Assembly: GCF_954871325.1 (NCBI RefSeq)
Contig: NC_088777.1
Span: forward strand, 7,727,366-7,791,365
Length of the DNA: 64,000 nucleotides
Source of the DNA: Gordionus sp. m RMFG-2023
Taxonomy: Eukaryota; Nematomorpha; Gordioida; Chordodea; Parachordodidae
Direction of reading: 5' to 3'
This document shows positions 11,583-23,411 of the stretch, piece after piece; the stretch's first letter is position 1; each line of letters begins with the position of its first letter. Under the pieces are notes generated by a model, which saw nothing but the letters and a program-made list of their open reading frames with translations, searched no databases and was not told the DNA's origin. The position numbers were made by a program, and so were the translations under genes.

Positions 11583-13698
11583 TAGTGCTGTAAACGTTAC
11601 TACAAAAAAGAAACGCGTTATCGTTACATCTGAAAAAAGGAACGCATTACCATTACTGACTTTTCAAAAAAGTAAAGGGCTACTCGTTACTTAAAAAAAT
11701 TAAATATATACAAAAATAATATTTACCGACAATATATAATAAAATAAAACTATACAAAAAGAATATATAAGATCGTTTTATAAAAAAAAATATTAATATA
11801 TTTAATTATAATATAAATAAAATTATACAAAAATAATATATTATAAGATAATATCTTTATGTAACAATTTTTTATTTATTTTTAACAATTAATTTCAAAA
11901 TTTTGATCAGACAAACAAGAGCGCTTAGTGCTCAACACAGTTAAATAATGGGATGTTATATATAGTATTTTAATAATTAATAAAATCTATAATGAAATTC
12001 TCTGTAAATTGGATAAATCCTGACTACCCCACTATTTCATATATATATTATTTAAACAAAGTTTTTTAAAATCCCTATAATTTATTCCTTAAATTTATTA
12101 ACAATTATAGTCAAACCAATAGCAATACTAAAACAAGAAATAGAAGATTTAAAAAACTCAATATTTGAACCAATACCAATATTTTGTTAATCTTGGGTTT
12201 TTAATGTTGGTTCCTAGCCCAATGCTGTAGTATAATTTAGTTGCTTATATTTAGGGCTGTGCCGATCCACTTATTTTTCACCGATTCCATCCGATATTGC
12301 TTCAAAACAGATCCGATATTGATACCGATTTGATATTTATATTGATTTTTCACACCCCCCATTTGAACAAAATGTAATAAAGAAATCAATATTTTTTATG
12401 CAAAAAATCAAATTATGCATTTAATTTATTTTTTTTATTTCTACAATTAAGACTATAATTAAAAAAACATATATTTGATAATATATCCATTTTATGTTGA
12501 TATGAATTATAAAATTGTATTTAATATATTAAATTATAATATTAGATTTTTTTTGATAAATACGAGAGCCTCTAGATTTTCTGGCAATAAGCTTCTACGA
12601 TATGGAGTATCTATATCCCCTGCCATACTGAAGGTAAACTCAGATGATTTCGCAGATAACGCATTTTGCAAAATTATTTTTGTCTTTTGTTAAATATTTC
12701 CATAATTCAAATACCATATTTAAAAAAATTCTTTTATTTAAAGTAAAATTAATAAAATTGGCGTTATTATTTAAAAAGATTTAAAATAATTAAAACTTTA
12801 GGTGTTCCTTTCTATTTTAATATAAATTTTTTTTTAAATACTATAAATCTATTTTAAAAAAGAATAAAATTTAGAGGGTGTTGTACATTTGCATTGTTTT
12901 AAAAAAAATTATTTAGAAAATATTATAATAATGTAAAATAAATATACATAACATAAAATAACAAAAAAAAGAAAATTAAAGAAACCGGATCGGTTTTTTA
13001 CAGGTATGGGCCCGATCCGATATTTTTGGAAAAGCTAAATATCGCAGCCGATTTGATCCGATATTTAATATGTGCACGCTCTATTTATATTTTAATTCCA
13101 TGATTAAGCTTTTCAAAATATTATGAATTCTATTATTAAAATAAAATTCATCTTTTTACCTTGAAATGCTTTTTTTAGTTTGAACTGCTGGACATTGAGG
13201 TTGAAATATTTGTGTTGGGATATAATTTACATTTACAAAGTGTAGGCTTGGTACCTTTAATTTTCTTTTTTGGTTTAAAATATATTTCAAATTGGGACTA
13301 GAGAAGGGTTAAATCATCTTCATCTGAAGAAGTACTATGGATATAGTACTCTCAAAATAAATTATAAGAATAATAATATCTTTATTACCATTTACTTTGA
13401 ATTTTGATTGAATATTAATTTCGACAGAAAATTTAACAACTAGAATTTAAAATAAAAATGAAAGAAGTTGTTGATATGAATTAAAACTCGGCTTAAATTA
13501 TTTATATTAAGAATTAAAAAATAAATAAAAATAATTTTATAATACAATAAAATAAGTTTTTCTTTTTTAAAATATTTTTTAAGAAAAAACATAAAGTAAC
13601 GAGTAACGTTTTGCGTTACCGTTACTAAAAAAAAGAACACGTTGCCGTTACTCGTTACCACTAGAAGAAAGAAGCAAATGACGTTCCTTACAGCACTA
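11583..13698. mobile_element. TIR element with TAGTGCTGTAA ends
   Basis: The left end TAGTGCTGTAAACGTTAC and the right end GTTCCTTACAGCACTA are an inverted pair. Both subterminal zones repeat GTTACCGTTAC / AACGCGTTA words. The termini look hAT-like, but the 8-bp flanks do not match, so family assignment is tentative. It contains the element at 12252-13083. Confidence 0.55.
12252..13083 (-). mobile_element. hAT element, TAGGGCTGTGCCGAT family, innermost copy
   Basis: It starts TAGGGCTGTGCCGATCC and ends, reversed, TAGAGCGTGCAC. The flanks CTTATATT (12244-12251) and TTTATATT (13084-13091) match 7 of 8. The minus strand at about 12550-12650 encodes a hAT dimerisation remnant (FSMAGDIDTPYRRSLLPENL). 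Related copies are at 54499-57713 and 47466-48166 in ATPase introns. Confidence 0.72.
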
Positions 13699-14815
13699 AA
13701 AAATAAATGATTTTAGATATAACTTTTTTTAAAAATTTTACAACATTTTATTTTTGTTAAAAGCTATTTTGTATCGGATCAAATTTTATAATATTGGCCG
13801 ATAACTGATATTTTAAAATGGGTGAAATCGGCCCGATCCGATAAAAAATATCAGTACATCACTAATATATTTTATATACAATTATTTTAGCAAGTTCTTA
13901 TTAGAGGAAATATTTAAGTTACAATTGATATATAACATTAGATAATTTTAAAAGGCACTTAATAAAATAATTATATTATGGATAATTTTATTAGTTACCT
14001 TTATTTCTTTATGATATAAGTAAAATTACTTTACAGTATTTATTTACAAAATTTAATCAATTTAAAATGCATTAAAGAAAATTGTTATGTATTTAATAAT
14101 TTTCATATTTTTTATATATGATTAATGATTTTGTAAGAAATATATAAAAAAAATTTGAAAAGCAACAGAGATTTAAATGATATTTATATATATGATATTA
14201 CAAACGCAAGAATTAATAAGTCATATTAGAAAAAAACTAATTTAAAAAATACATAAATATCACAAACAAGTAATGATAAATACTTATTAAAGATAATGAA
14301 TAAAATAAAACTAGTATATATTTTATTAGAGATGCCATATAGCCATATACTCCGAATATAAGCTATATTTAAAACAACATAGAAAATAACCTGCAAATTC
14401 TAATAAATCAATTGATTTGATTTAATTTTTTTTTCTTATTTGCAAATTTTCAACTCCCATTAAATATACTACTCTCCCTTCCCTGTTTAAGCTATTATGG
14501 GGCAAAAACGAATATTAAAATCCCTGGTTGTTATAATTAATTCATTAATAAATATTTTATTAATTATTGCAAATAGTCATTCTTATGTGTATGCTATGTT
14601 CTTCACAAATAAATAATAAAAACTGTATTTTATAAACTATTCTAATTTAATTGGTAATGATAATTTAAAAGTATCTTGTATTTAAGATACTCTAATTTAG
14701 TAAAAGATACAAGTATCTTTTATCTTGTATCTTTTTGATATTTTGAAAAAGATACTAGTATCTGTATCTAAGATTCATTTTTTTATTCTTTTTCTGGAGT
14801 ACCTTCCCAACTCTG

Positions 14816-14823
14816 CTTATAAT
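14816..14823. repeat. 8-bp target site duplication, right copy
   Basis: CTTATAAT, identical to 6337-6344, closes the outer hAT element. Confidence 0.85.
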
Positions 14824-15380
14824 ACACTACATTAAGTAAATTTTATTCATTATTAAATTGTAAAATATTAGAAATTATCTAATCTTTCTTTTTATGAGCT
14901 TTTAAACATGTTTTAGGAAAGATTTTGTTAGAAACGGATAAATTTCGCTTGAAATATATTGTGCCATTTTTAAATTTAAGTCAGTAAAAAAACTCTCTAA
15001 TATCGACGCTTAGAGATTATAATATACAAAAATATTTTGATCCTTTCGAGAGCCAATATTTTAAAAGATTGCTTGCCATTTACTAGATAAGGCTTAGGTA
15101 TCAATATTGGTTTGTCTGAAACTAGGATTTTAACTTTACTTTATAAATAATGCCCTCTTTTGAATACATGTATTAGGATGGGTCTTCATTCTCTCATTCC
15201 TATTCCCCTTAATTTTATATAATTATCACAATTTTATCTTTTTTAATACCCACATTAATACGTAATCTATATTATAAACAAAAATATATCCAATTTAAAA
15301 TAAATTAAATTGAAATTTAATATATAGAACTTTAGCAAAAACATCTGAATTGTATTTTATTGCACGGTTCTTCCTTTAAA
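14824..15380. other. Intergenic region upstream of the eL42 gene
   Basis: About 550 bp of AT-rich sequence between the hAT nest and the eL42 start codon. I see no exon or repeat boundary; it should contain the ribosomal-protein promoter, but I cannot name an element in it. Confidence 0.4.
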
Positions 15381-15954
15381 ATGGTAAAATTTTATTTTAT
15401 ATTTTATTATATATAATATAAGGTAAACGTTCCTAAAGCTCGTAGGACATACTGCAAAAAATGCAAATGCCATTCTGTTCAAAAAATAACACAATATAAA
15501 AAAGGAAAGGAATGTGTACATTCTCAAGGTAAAATAATTAAATTAACATTTTGCTTTATATTAATATTAGGGTAAAAAAATATTTTGAATTACAATTACA
15601 CTTATTGTTAAAATATAAAATTTTGATATTACCTCTATATAATCAAATTATATTAATTTTTAAGGGCGTAGACGTTATGATCGTAAACAAAAAGGGTATG
15701 GTGGACAATCTAAACCTATTTTTAGAAAAAAAGTTAGTATATTTCTAAATTTTTGAATTGCATATGTTCTTAGGCTAAAACTACAAAAAAAATTGTGTTA
15801 AGGATGGAATGCACTAAATGTAAGCATAAACATCAACTTACCATTAAACGCTGCAAACATTTTGAAATAGGGGGAGATAAAAAGAAAAAGGTTATAATAT
15901 TATGACTTAATATTTAATGAATTGATTTTATAGGGACAAATGATTCAATTTTAG
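15381..15954 (+). CDS. RPL44: Ribosomal protein eL42 (RPL36A / RPL44), complete, five exons
   Basis: eL42 is a zinc-binding protein of the large ribosomal subunit near the E site. The exons are 15381-15383 (the ATG alone), 15423-15528, 15665-15732, 15774-15890 and 15934-15954. All introns are GT-AG and 39-136 nt long. The product is 104 residues, the usual length. It reads [15 protein letters not shown] at the start, has [19 protein letters not shown] in the middle and ends GDKKKKGQMIQF. The zinc ligands are Cys12/Cys15 and Cys72 with Cys75 or Cys86. Pro54 is the residue whose change to Gln gives cycloheximide resistance in some yeasts, so this is the sensitive form. The first intron directly after the start codon follows a pattern seen in other ribosomal-protein genes. 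The gene looks intact and functional. Confidence 0.95.
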
Positions 15955-18900
15955 AGTGAAAGAAGAGTATTTAAAATAATTGAAAATTAAATTTATTATA
16001 TACAATTATTACCATATTTTATAATATGCTAAATAATATAATTGTAGACAATATTTGATTTAAATATATTTTTTTCACTATAGTAAATATTAACAAATTA
16101 TTTTGAATTAATGAATGTTTTTTATAATGTATATAAATTATAGGGTATTAAACTTCAAAAAATTCTAAGCTTATTTATTAATTTATAAATATTTTATATG
16201 TCAGTTTCATTGGTGATATTAATATGATCCAAAGATAGACATAGTTACAGTAAAATAATATAGCCACCTACAAACTTTAAAAAAATGAAACTAGCTACAA
16301 TACACAGCCCTCTAAGCCAATGTTACTAATGCCAATTCAGTTATGTTTGCTGACTCCCCCCCCCCCTATCCAGTTAATGATCCAATGAATTTATACCTAT
16401 ATTAGAGTGGGACTTGATAACTAATTATTGCAATCATCTATATATCTTTACCTTTGAAAATTAAGGTGGTTATGCTGGTCCACATTTTTTTACTAATCTA
16501 ATTAGACCATGCATTGAACCTGCCAGTTCAGACTTTTGTGAACTGGTCCAAATTTTATTTTTGAATAGGGTGGTGAAGCTGAATTTTATTAAATACAATT
16601 CTTTTAATATAATTAACTCCCTCAAATATGTGTAATCTTTCTTTATGGAAAGTCCTTTTAAAAATCGTAGTGCACAATATAATAAATTAGTTGTTAGATA
16701 TCTGAAGCTTAATATGTTATACATTTCAATGTTAAAGGAAGAAACTTATGCATTAAAAGCTGAGACCTGGCCAACAAACCTTCCCACGTATTTAAAAAAT
16801 TTTTACCCATTGGTTTTGGAATTTTTTACTCACCTGTCCATTATTTAAAATTTTCAACCTGCCTGTCCACCCATGATTTTGAATTTTTTTTTACCCTACT
16901 CTCCATTTTTTATTTTTAGCTCACGCTTGCCCTTTTATAAATTTTTCAAACATTAAAAAAATGATTTGGATATAAATATTTTATAATTTGAGAAAATACA
17001 ATGATCCCTTGTTTTTTCTGGCAATTTGTTATTTTTCAACAAATCTTTTGAGTCCGTTTTTATTACCAGAAATATATTTAAGCATGATTAGAATACCTAT
17101 CTTACGAATTGTAAATAATTTTGCTGTTAGCCTTTAAGCTACTTATAATTTATATAAAAAATCTATGGAATGATTATAAATTATACCCCAATCCCACCCT
17201 AGCAGCTATTCTATTAAAGCATTCATAATTCAATAATATATTAATAATTTTAGCTTTTATACACTAATTTGTGCTTATGGATATTTAAAGAAGAAATTAA
17301 GGTTATAACCCAATTTTGCGAAATTTTACCAATACATCAGTAACAGAAGAGTCTAGGGAAATTTGAAGATTGCTAAAGATTTGTTTTTTTATATCTAAAA
17401 ACCATATTTTTATTTGCGATAAAAAAGTATCTAAAAATGGATATTTTATAATATTCTTTAGTTGAGTCAACATTTATATTTCATCTCAATAATTGCTTAG
17501 GTGCTAGACAAGGTTTAATTAGTGTTATATCATAAGATATAGTTTTCGATTTAACGTCTAGATAAATATGAAAATATTCATCTACATAAATTCTTATTGT
17601 ATTTACCTGCTCATATACATTTTCCACCAAATTAATAATCTGAACCAGATTTAAATTTGGTTTTTGTAAATTCCTACAAAGTAGTTAGCTTTAGGAAACT
17701 AATTTATTAATGCAATTATCAGCAAAGCTAAGCTCTTATTGATATCAAAATTGCCGGTGAGGGGGGTACAATTTTTATTACCATAAAATGATATCCCCCC
17801 CTCCCCTATTACGCGCGGATGGGTAGGTATTCTAAACATGATAGAATACATTTCCGGTAAGGTGAAACCCAATTTTTAAATTTAGAAAACCGCGTTCAAA
17901 AAATGATTCAAATTTGAAAAAATAACACATTGCCGGACTCGCTCACATTATATTTATATATTAAACCTTATTATGTTATTTTTTAAAGGATAATAAAAAT
18001 GACAATTGTCATATATGTTATTTTTCAACTTTTGAATAATTGGCGCAAACTTACAAACATATATTGTAAAGATGTTAAATTATAAATTCAAATGAAGATG
18101 TTTTTTTTAGGAAAAATGACAGTTGTAATTGTCACAACGACAAGATTGTCATTGTGCATCAAAACCTAAATATAAAAATAGAAAACAAATATATATATAT
18201 AAAAAGGAAATTAATAATAATTAGGAATCACGAAATCATAAAATCAACTTTAATTCTTTATTCAAAATTATAATAGTAAAAATCATAAAAAATAAAATAA
18301 AATATAATTAAAAGTAAATTTTAGTTAAAATAATAATCCCCTTTTTCGCATCATAATTTCTCCATTATATATCCTTTTTCTTTAATCAACATTTACATAG
18401 TCTCACTAGCGAAGAATAAAAAGTTCTACATCCCACTTGTTAAAACTGTTAAAGTATGAAAAAATCTACAAATCTTACGCGTTTTTTTCTCATTTACATA
18501 GACGGGGATATTTTAATAAAACATTATTTTTGTTTACGATTTGCATAATGCATTTTTTTGTAAAGTAAAACTGCAACAGTAATAATAGGTATTTTTAAAC
18601 ATATTTGAATTTTTTTTAACGCGAACGGTTACAAACATATATTGCAAAGATGTTAAATTATAAATTCATAGATATTCGTTGAGAAAATGACAGTTGTCAT
18701 AATCGGTATCTTTAAACATGTAAATTTTTTTGACGCAAATTTCAAAGAAGATGCACCAGAGAATAGGAAACTTCATGATTCGCAAATACGTTCAATTTTT
18801 ATCTATGACGTTTTTTTTAGAAAATGTTCTAGTAAAAAATATATTTGTTACTTTTGAACGTTAGAAGATTGGTAAAATAATTTATTGTTAACATGTTAGA

Positions 18901-19115
18901 TGTAGAAAACTAGCAATTGCATTCATTATTTTTTAAGATAATTTGGTAAAAATATATTGAGAACTTTATTTTAAAATTTAATTGCAGATGAAAATTTGTT
19001 TTTTTGTATTTTTTTTTAACAAAAAGCATTTACATTTTTTTTTTGATTTCAGTGATAAATATAATTAATACGTAAAGGTTATTCTAAAAGCCAGTAATTT
19101 TAATAAATTATTCAA
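15955..19115. other. Repeat-rich intergenic region, no confident gene
   Basis: Contents seen: a minus-strand frame at 16470-16724 (ending SMHGLIRLVKKCGPA) that matches no family I know; cytosine-rich 'cctgtcca' words at 16790-16940; inverted segments at about 17040-17110 and 17820-17940 of a dispersed repeat also present at about 46735-46870; and a direct repeat (ACAAACATATATTGTAAAG at about 18053 and a near copy at about 18632). No exon chain could be built. Confidence 0.4.
17040..17940. repeat. Dispersed repeat in inverted pair
   Basis: The words GATAGGTATTC..AACATG and TTTCCGGTAA at 17825-17860 recur reversed at 17060-17105 and forward at 46750-46790. This suggests the two termini of one degenerate element about 0.9 kb long, with a related copy in an ATPase intron. 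Confidence 0.4.
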
Positions 19116-19239
19116 TGCACGGCCTGGCGCGGCCCGGTTTTAAATTTTTTTAGGCCCGGCCCGGATTTAAAAATATAAGGCCCGGCCCGGATATTTTTTT
19201 TAAAAAAAAATTTCAGGCCTGGCTCGGAATTTTTTAAAA

Positions 19240-19509
19240 TTATGTAGTGGAAAAATTCCGCTCACAGCTTGCACTTGAAGCAGGAATTGCCAATACCCGT
19301 TTTGCCAATTTCGCTAAAATTGGAAATTCACTTTGATGAGCCGCCCACCACTCTAACAAATTATCCACCTTAAATGTTTCATCTATTTTTTTATTTATGT
19401 AAAAGAAGTGATATTCCTTTGATTGTTTTCGTAATTTAGATATGAATTTTAAAATTCCTTTATTTTCAATTTTCAAATAATAAATAATATAAAGTATTAA
19501 AAAAAACAA
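19240..19509 (-). pseudogene. hAT transposase C-terminal fragment
   Basis: It contains DNLLEWWAAHQSEFPILAKL and PASSASCERNFST, the conserved W-W and S-x-x-x-E-R motifs of the hAT dimerisation domain. The frame runs out at the motif's end. Its paralogue at 35042-35233 keeps the following AGRILEERRSNLQPEKVD. Confidence 0.7.
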
Positions 19510-21850
19510 AAAAAGAACGGAGATGGTGTGAAGCAGGGAAACAAAAATGAAAAAGGGACGTAAGTGTTGTCTAGGATAGCTCTTTGGCTAGAAGACTACC
19601 ATTGAAACTGATATAATAGAATCGCTATGGATAATCGTTGACGAAGAAAAAAACCCTCTCGAGGTTCTTCTGAGAGTTTGCTGATTTGTGATCCTAAGTT
19701 TTTGAAAAATGCTAAGGCGAGTTTGCCGAAGGTGCCAAGAGTGGTTGATATGATTGGGATGAAGCAATGATCGTTCATTATTTCTGTGTATTTAGAAGTT
19801 TTAAGTTGTTCCTTCTGGTCAAGGATGTTGATGGCGTGGTTGAATGGGGCCAAGGGGTCAATACAGGAATAGTCCCAAACCAAAAGTTGGCTTCTCCTCC
19901 ATGGGATTTGAGAGATCCCGTCAGGACGTTTACCGTCATAGACCCTGTGGTTCTAGAGTGGAAGGAATTTGGGCGGATTCAGTGCATGTTGGATGATTGT
20001 ATTACATTGCTTGTGTCTGATGAATCGTCCATTGCAGGAGCGACAATGTAAACTATGTCTACCCTTCGAGTGAACTGGCGAGTTGCACCCTGAGCAGATG
20101 TGAGGGTGAGTGATGGAACAATTTAGACAAATGCCTATGGCGTGGGTAAATTCATTGTTGGATAGTTGAAGCTGAAGATTGGTAGATGGGATGGCCTCAA
20201 GAAACTCATGTCCCGTACCATTGAGCAGGGAAGAGAATAGGGTGCGGTCGGTAGATTGCATGCTAGATAAGAGAGTTTCAACGCAGCGAGCAACTACTGG
20301 TGCATCCCAGTCTTTCTGTCTATGGGTTGTGGGGGGATGAGAATCAGCATTGATCCTTGTTTTCCAAATATCCATAGCCACGATTAAGGAAAGGTCTTCT
20401 TTTGAATTATGGGCGGTGGTTATTGGCTTTGTCAAGAGACGATATGAAAATGGTTATTGCTAAGTCAAGTGGAGATCTGATGCCGAGACCACCAAATTTG
20501 GTTGGAAGAGTTGCTTGGGCCCAAGCGGTTTCGTTGAATCTGATATTTACTATTTTTTCGGTTAAGTCCTTTATTCCTTTTTCGTTAGTTTGGAGAGGAA
20601 TAGGATATTTAAAAATTGGTGTTGACCGAAGTGCGTAAAGAATCCTTGGTATAAAAAAGAAATTTTTTAGCAAAAAAACTCGTGTCCTCCTACAGGCGAT
20701 CCAAGATGTGTTAATTCAACGCTTGATGTGAATTTGAAATCGTGAGTGTTCGGAGCATTAGAATTTAAATGTGAGAATTCAGATTTGCTCTGGTTAAGCG
20801 AAAGTCCAATGGCTGTGCCCATTTCTTTAATTATGTTAATTTCACTACAGGGACCACTCAAGATTCTATCATCAATATACCAAGAGTGGAGCGATAGAAT
20901 ACATGATGAGTTTATTGATTTTATCATGTCATTGATTCCGAGACTAAAGAGAAGGGATCCGAGAGGGTCACCCTGTTGGATATACCCTCGACAGAAAGTA
21001 TCTTTTCTTTGTTGAATTGTAAGATTGTTGGTGATTGGTAGCAAGAGAAAAGAAATTTGGTGTAAGCGGGGAAATGGAAGCAAGTTGAATGTAGGAACGT
21101 GTTGCGCGAAAGAGTGTTGTAGGCGTTAGAGAAGTCAATTTTTAATAGGGATTCGTTTTTTGGGTTATTTTTAAGGTGAATTCTTGTTAAGTGCACAGCA
21201 GCTTCACACCCACCAGGTATTCCTACACCAAGTTGGTAGGGGCTTAGAATGTGTGCGGCATCGTGTTTGATTCTAGATGCGATTAATTTAGCGACCAATC
21301 TACGGTAAGTTGAACCAATGGCGATGGGCCGAATGTCCTTGTTTGGTTTTTGGAGTGCGATGAGTCTGGCACCGAAGAGTAAGCGGGTAATAAAGCTGGG
21401 TACGTCTCCATTTAGGATTTTGTTGACTAAGTTTGTGATTTTAGTGAGAATTGAAACCTGTGTAAAGATCACAGGAGAGGTAATGTCCTGTAAAAAAATA
21501 ATCCCATTTAGACCATGAGCCGAATCCCGATGAAAAGATAGGATTGCTTTCCTTACTTCTTCCTGTGTGAAGTCTGCTGCACAATGGGAGTAGGGTTGAG
21601 GCAATATTGGCACAAAAGTTGTTGTGGGATGCTTTGATCGAAGCTTAATTAAGGTTTCTAAATTGGATTCCGCCAGAGTGTCATTGGTTGAAATGAGTTT
21701 GAGGGCCCCTTTGATATTAAGACTGTCAATTTTCTTCGAAATCAATGAGGCTTTTTGTTGAAGTGGGGTTATTTTTTTTTTGTTTTTGGGATGTCTGGAG
21801 ATTTGGGACTCATGAAGATGAGTGTTGATGTTTAAACAGGCATCTTTTAT
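19505..21850 (-). mobile_element. 5'-truncated non-LTR retrotransposon (LINE) with RT and RLE-like endonuclease
   Basis: Read on the minus strand, overlapping frames give reverse transcriptase followed by a zinc-knuckle and nuclease-like tail. RT blocks are at 20924-21745 (DIRPIAIGSTYRRLVAKLIA; YQLGVGIPGGCEAAVHLTR; LLKIDFSNAYNTL) and 20667-21083 (GDPLGSLLFSLGI; WYIDD catalytic box). The thumb region is 20407-20673. The CxxC..HxxxxHxxxC knuckle and GRFIRHKQCN are at 19953-20435. The tail at 19596-19883 contains LLVWDYSC, with KLALAFFKNLG further on. The order RT, knuckle, PD-(D/E)XK-like segment suggests a restriction-like-endonuclease class. The coding region changes frame at least three times, so it is dead, and the N-terminal part is absent, as expected for 5' truncation. 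It interrupts the hAT relic and has a notably higher GC content than its surroundings. Confidence 0.8.
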
Positions 21851-22101
21851 TTGTTGAGTTAGTTAGCCATCACCCAATATTATATTAATCATAACTATAA
21901 TATAATATAATTTTATAACCATTAACTCATAATGTAAAAATTTTTATAAAAATTATTAAGGCCCGGCCCGGGTTTAACAATCTTAGGCCCGGGCCGGGTT
22001 TAGGGCCGGGCCTGCAGGTCTCTGGTATATATCCTATCCTACAAATTTATGTGTGCGTAAAATTTATACGACAATTCCGATGTTAAGAAACCTCAATATC
22101 A

Positions 22102-22188
22102 CTAGATTTCTCAGCATATTAATATTTATAAAAGAAATATGAAACTTACGATCGCTAGGAGTAACAGAACCGAAGTGAAGGATCTCAT
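22102..22188 (-). CDS. Possible 5' exons of a secreted-protein gene
   Basis: On the minus strand ATG at 22188 opens MRSFTSVLLLLAI, a typical short signal-peptide core. It ends exactly at a perfect donor, GTAAGT (22149). A 41-nt intron, the size seen elsewhere here, would join KSSDIE (22102-22108 region onward) before another donor-like GTTTCT. Downstream exons would then have to lie beyond the hAT/LINE block at 19116-22024, and I could not find them. The gene may have been cut off by that insertion, or the match may be chance. It lies head to head with the secreted-protein gene starting at 23412. Confidence 0.25.
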
Positions 22189-23411
22189 TCTTGCGTGTAT
22201 TATGATTAATGTAGGAAAAAAAATAATATTTAAGTGTAAATTTTAACAAAAAAGAAATTTTAATGAAAAAGTTAATTTTTTGAAGTTCCTTTATAGCTTA
22301 TTTTTTTTTCTTTTTTTAACGCAAATTTAAAAATATGAATAATGTTATATATTTTTTAAATAAAATAATAGGTAAATTCCATTAAACTTTATCATGAATT
22401 TTTTTTTTCATCATGATTTTTGGATATTCGAATATCAAATCGTTTTTGAATTTCTTTTTTAAAGTTAATTTCATGCAATTTATTTTAATGCCTTCATTTT
22501 TGAATAATATATTAACACATTTTATTCTCCACTCTTTTATAATAGTTAAAATGTTTGTTGACTTTTAAGAATTTTTTTTTAAAGATAAGGAAGGACAAGG
22601 AGTTTCAAAATAGTATTAAAAAAAACTAATCTCTATAACCTATGCTGGCTTTTAATTGAAGTCGTAATAATATTTTTTTTTTAAAAAGTATAACTAAATA
22701 CCAAAAAAGTTCTAAAATTATTAATAATTATTACAAATTTTAGTTTAAAATTTATTTCCTGATGGAAATAAAAAATTTATTGGAACTTTTTTAGATTTTT
22801 CTATAAATCTGATTTAAATCGATAGTCTCACCTTTACATTACAGCACCATTTTAAACTCATGTTTCTAAATCCTTTAAAAAAAGGATAAATGAAGCTATT
22901 ATTTTGATTGATATCTAGTAGACATGATGTTTTTGGAAACAATTTGATAGTAAAATTTGATCCCGCAATTTATTATTTAAACAAATCCATATATTTCTCT
23001 TTACTTTTCTCAGGCCAACTTATATTTTATCAATGCACCCCTTTTTTTTATCTTTATTAAATGCCATTATAAGCTTCTTTTTTTTAAAAAATGGTGAAAT
23101 ATTTAAGGGGCGAGGGATGGGGGTCGAATGTCTCTTTGACCCCTCTCTAAATACGCCAATTGCCATATGTCCAGATAGCCGCAAAAATGCTATTCGCGCC
23201 TAAGACGAATTTAAAACCGAAATTTTTAAAATTTTAGATTTAATTTATCAAAATGTTCGTGAGGTAAATTTTATGTGTACATTTTAAATATAACTGTTTT
23301 TTCGTTGTGTCGCTCAAGGGCTAAAACAAACAAATTGAAGTTTTTTTTTTAACTATTATATTATTGATTTGATTATATTTTTCTTGAAGTTTAAAGAAAA
23401 ATCATATACGC
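22189..23411. other. Intergenic region between two divergent signal-peptide exons
   Basis: AT-rich, 1.2 kb. A short GC-richer patch at about 23100-23230 has a weak reading frame but no splice context I trust. No repeat ends were recognised. Confidence 0.35.

Larger units (their letters stand above)
10232..13866. mobile_element. TIR element with GATCCGATA subterminal words, host of further insertions
   Basis: The left side (10260-10320: GCCGATCCGATATTCCCG, TATATCGGTCGATTACC) is the inverse of the right side (13790-13860: GGCCGATAACTGATATT, GGCCCGATCCGATAAAAAAT). A shorter relative with the same words lies at about 59227-59750. Exact ends are uncertain by some tens of bases. Between them sit the elements at 10792-11530 and 11583-13698. 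Confidence 0.5.
6345..14815 (+). mobile_element. Outer hAT transposon (8.5 kb) carrying nested insertions
   Basis: The termini are CAGAGTTGGGCAGTACC on the left and, reversed, CAGAGTTGGGAAGGTAC on the right. The flanks carry an exact 8-bp duplication, CTTATAAT. Both subterminal zones are packed with AGATACAAG / GTATCTT words, the kind of repeated sites hAT transposases bind. A plus-strand reading frame at 6728-6961 looks like the start of the element's own transposase. Most of the interior consists of other inserted elements (6978-10156, about 10232-13866, 10792-11530, 11583-13698, 12252-13083). Strip those and only about 1.7 kb of the original element remains, so it is a non-autonomous relic. 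Confidence 0.82.
19116..22024 (-). mobile_element. hAT relic of the GGCCCGG family, split by a LINE
   Basis: The hAT parts are 19116-19504 and about 21851-22024. Both ends carry iterated GGCCCGGCCCGG words separated by T-rich and A-rich spacers. The right terminus ...CCTGCAGGTCTCTG is intact. The left terminus (CAGAGACCTG...) is missing, and the sequence begins at the internal GCACGGCC word. The minus strand at 19240-19400 encodes the C-terminal dimerisation motif (DNLLEWWAAHQSEFPILAKL, then SSASCERNFST). The same arrangement, uninterrupted by a LINE, is found at 34292-36104. Confidence 0.75.

Noticed and set aside
19767-21518. Several plus-strand frames of 66-94 codons
   Set aside because: They are antisense shadows of the GC-richer LINE coding region on the minus strand.
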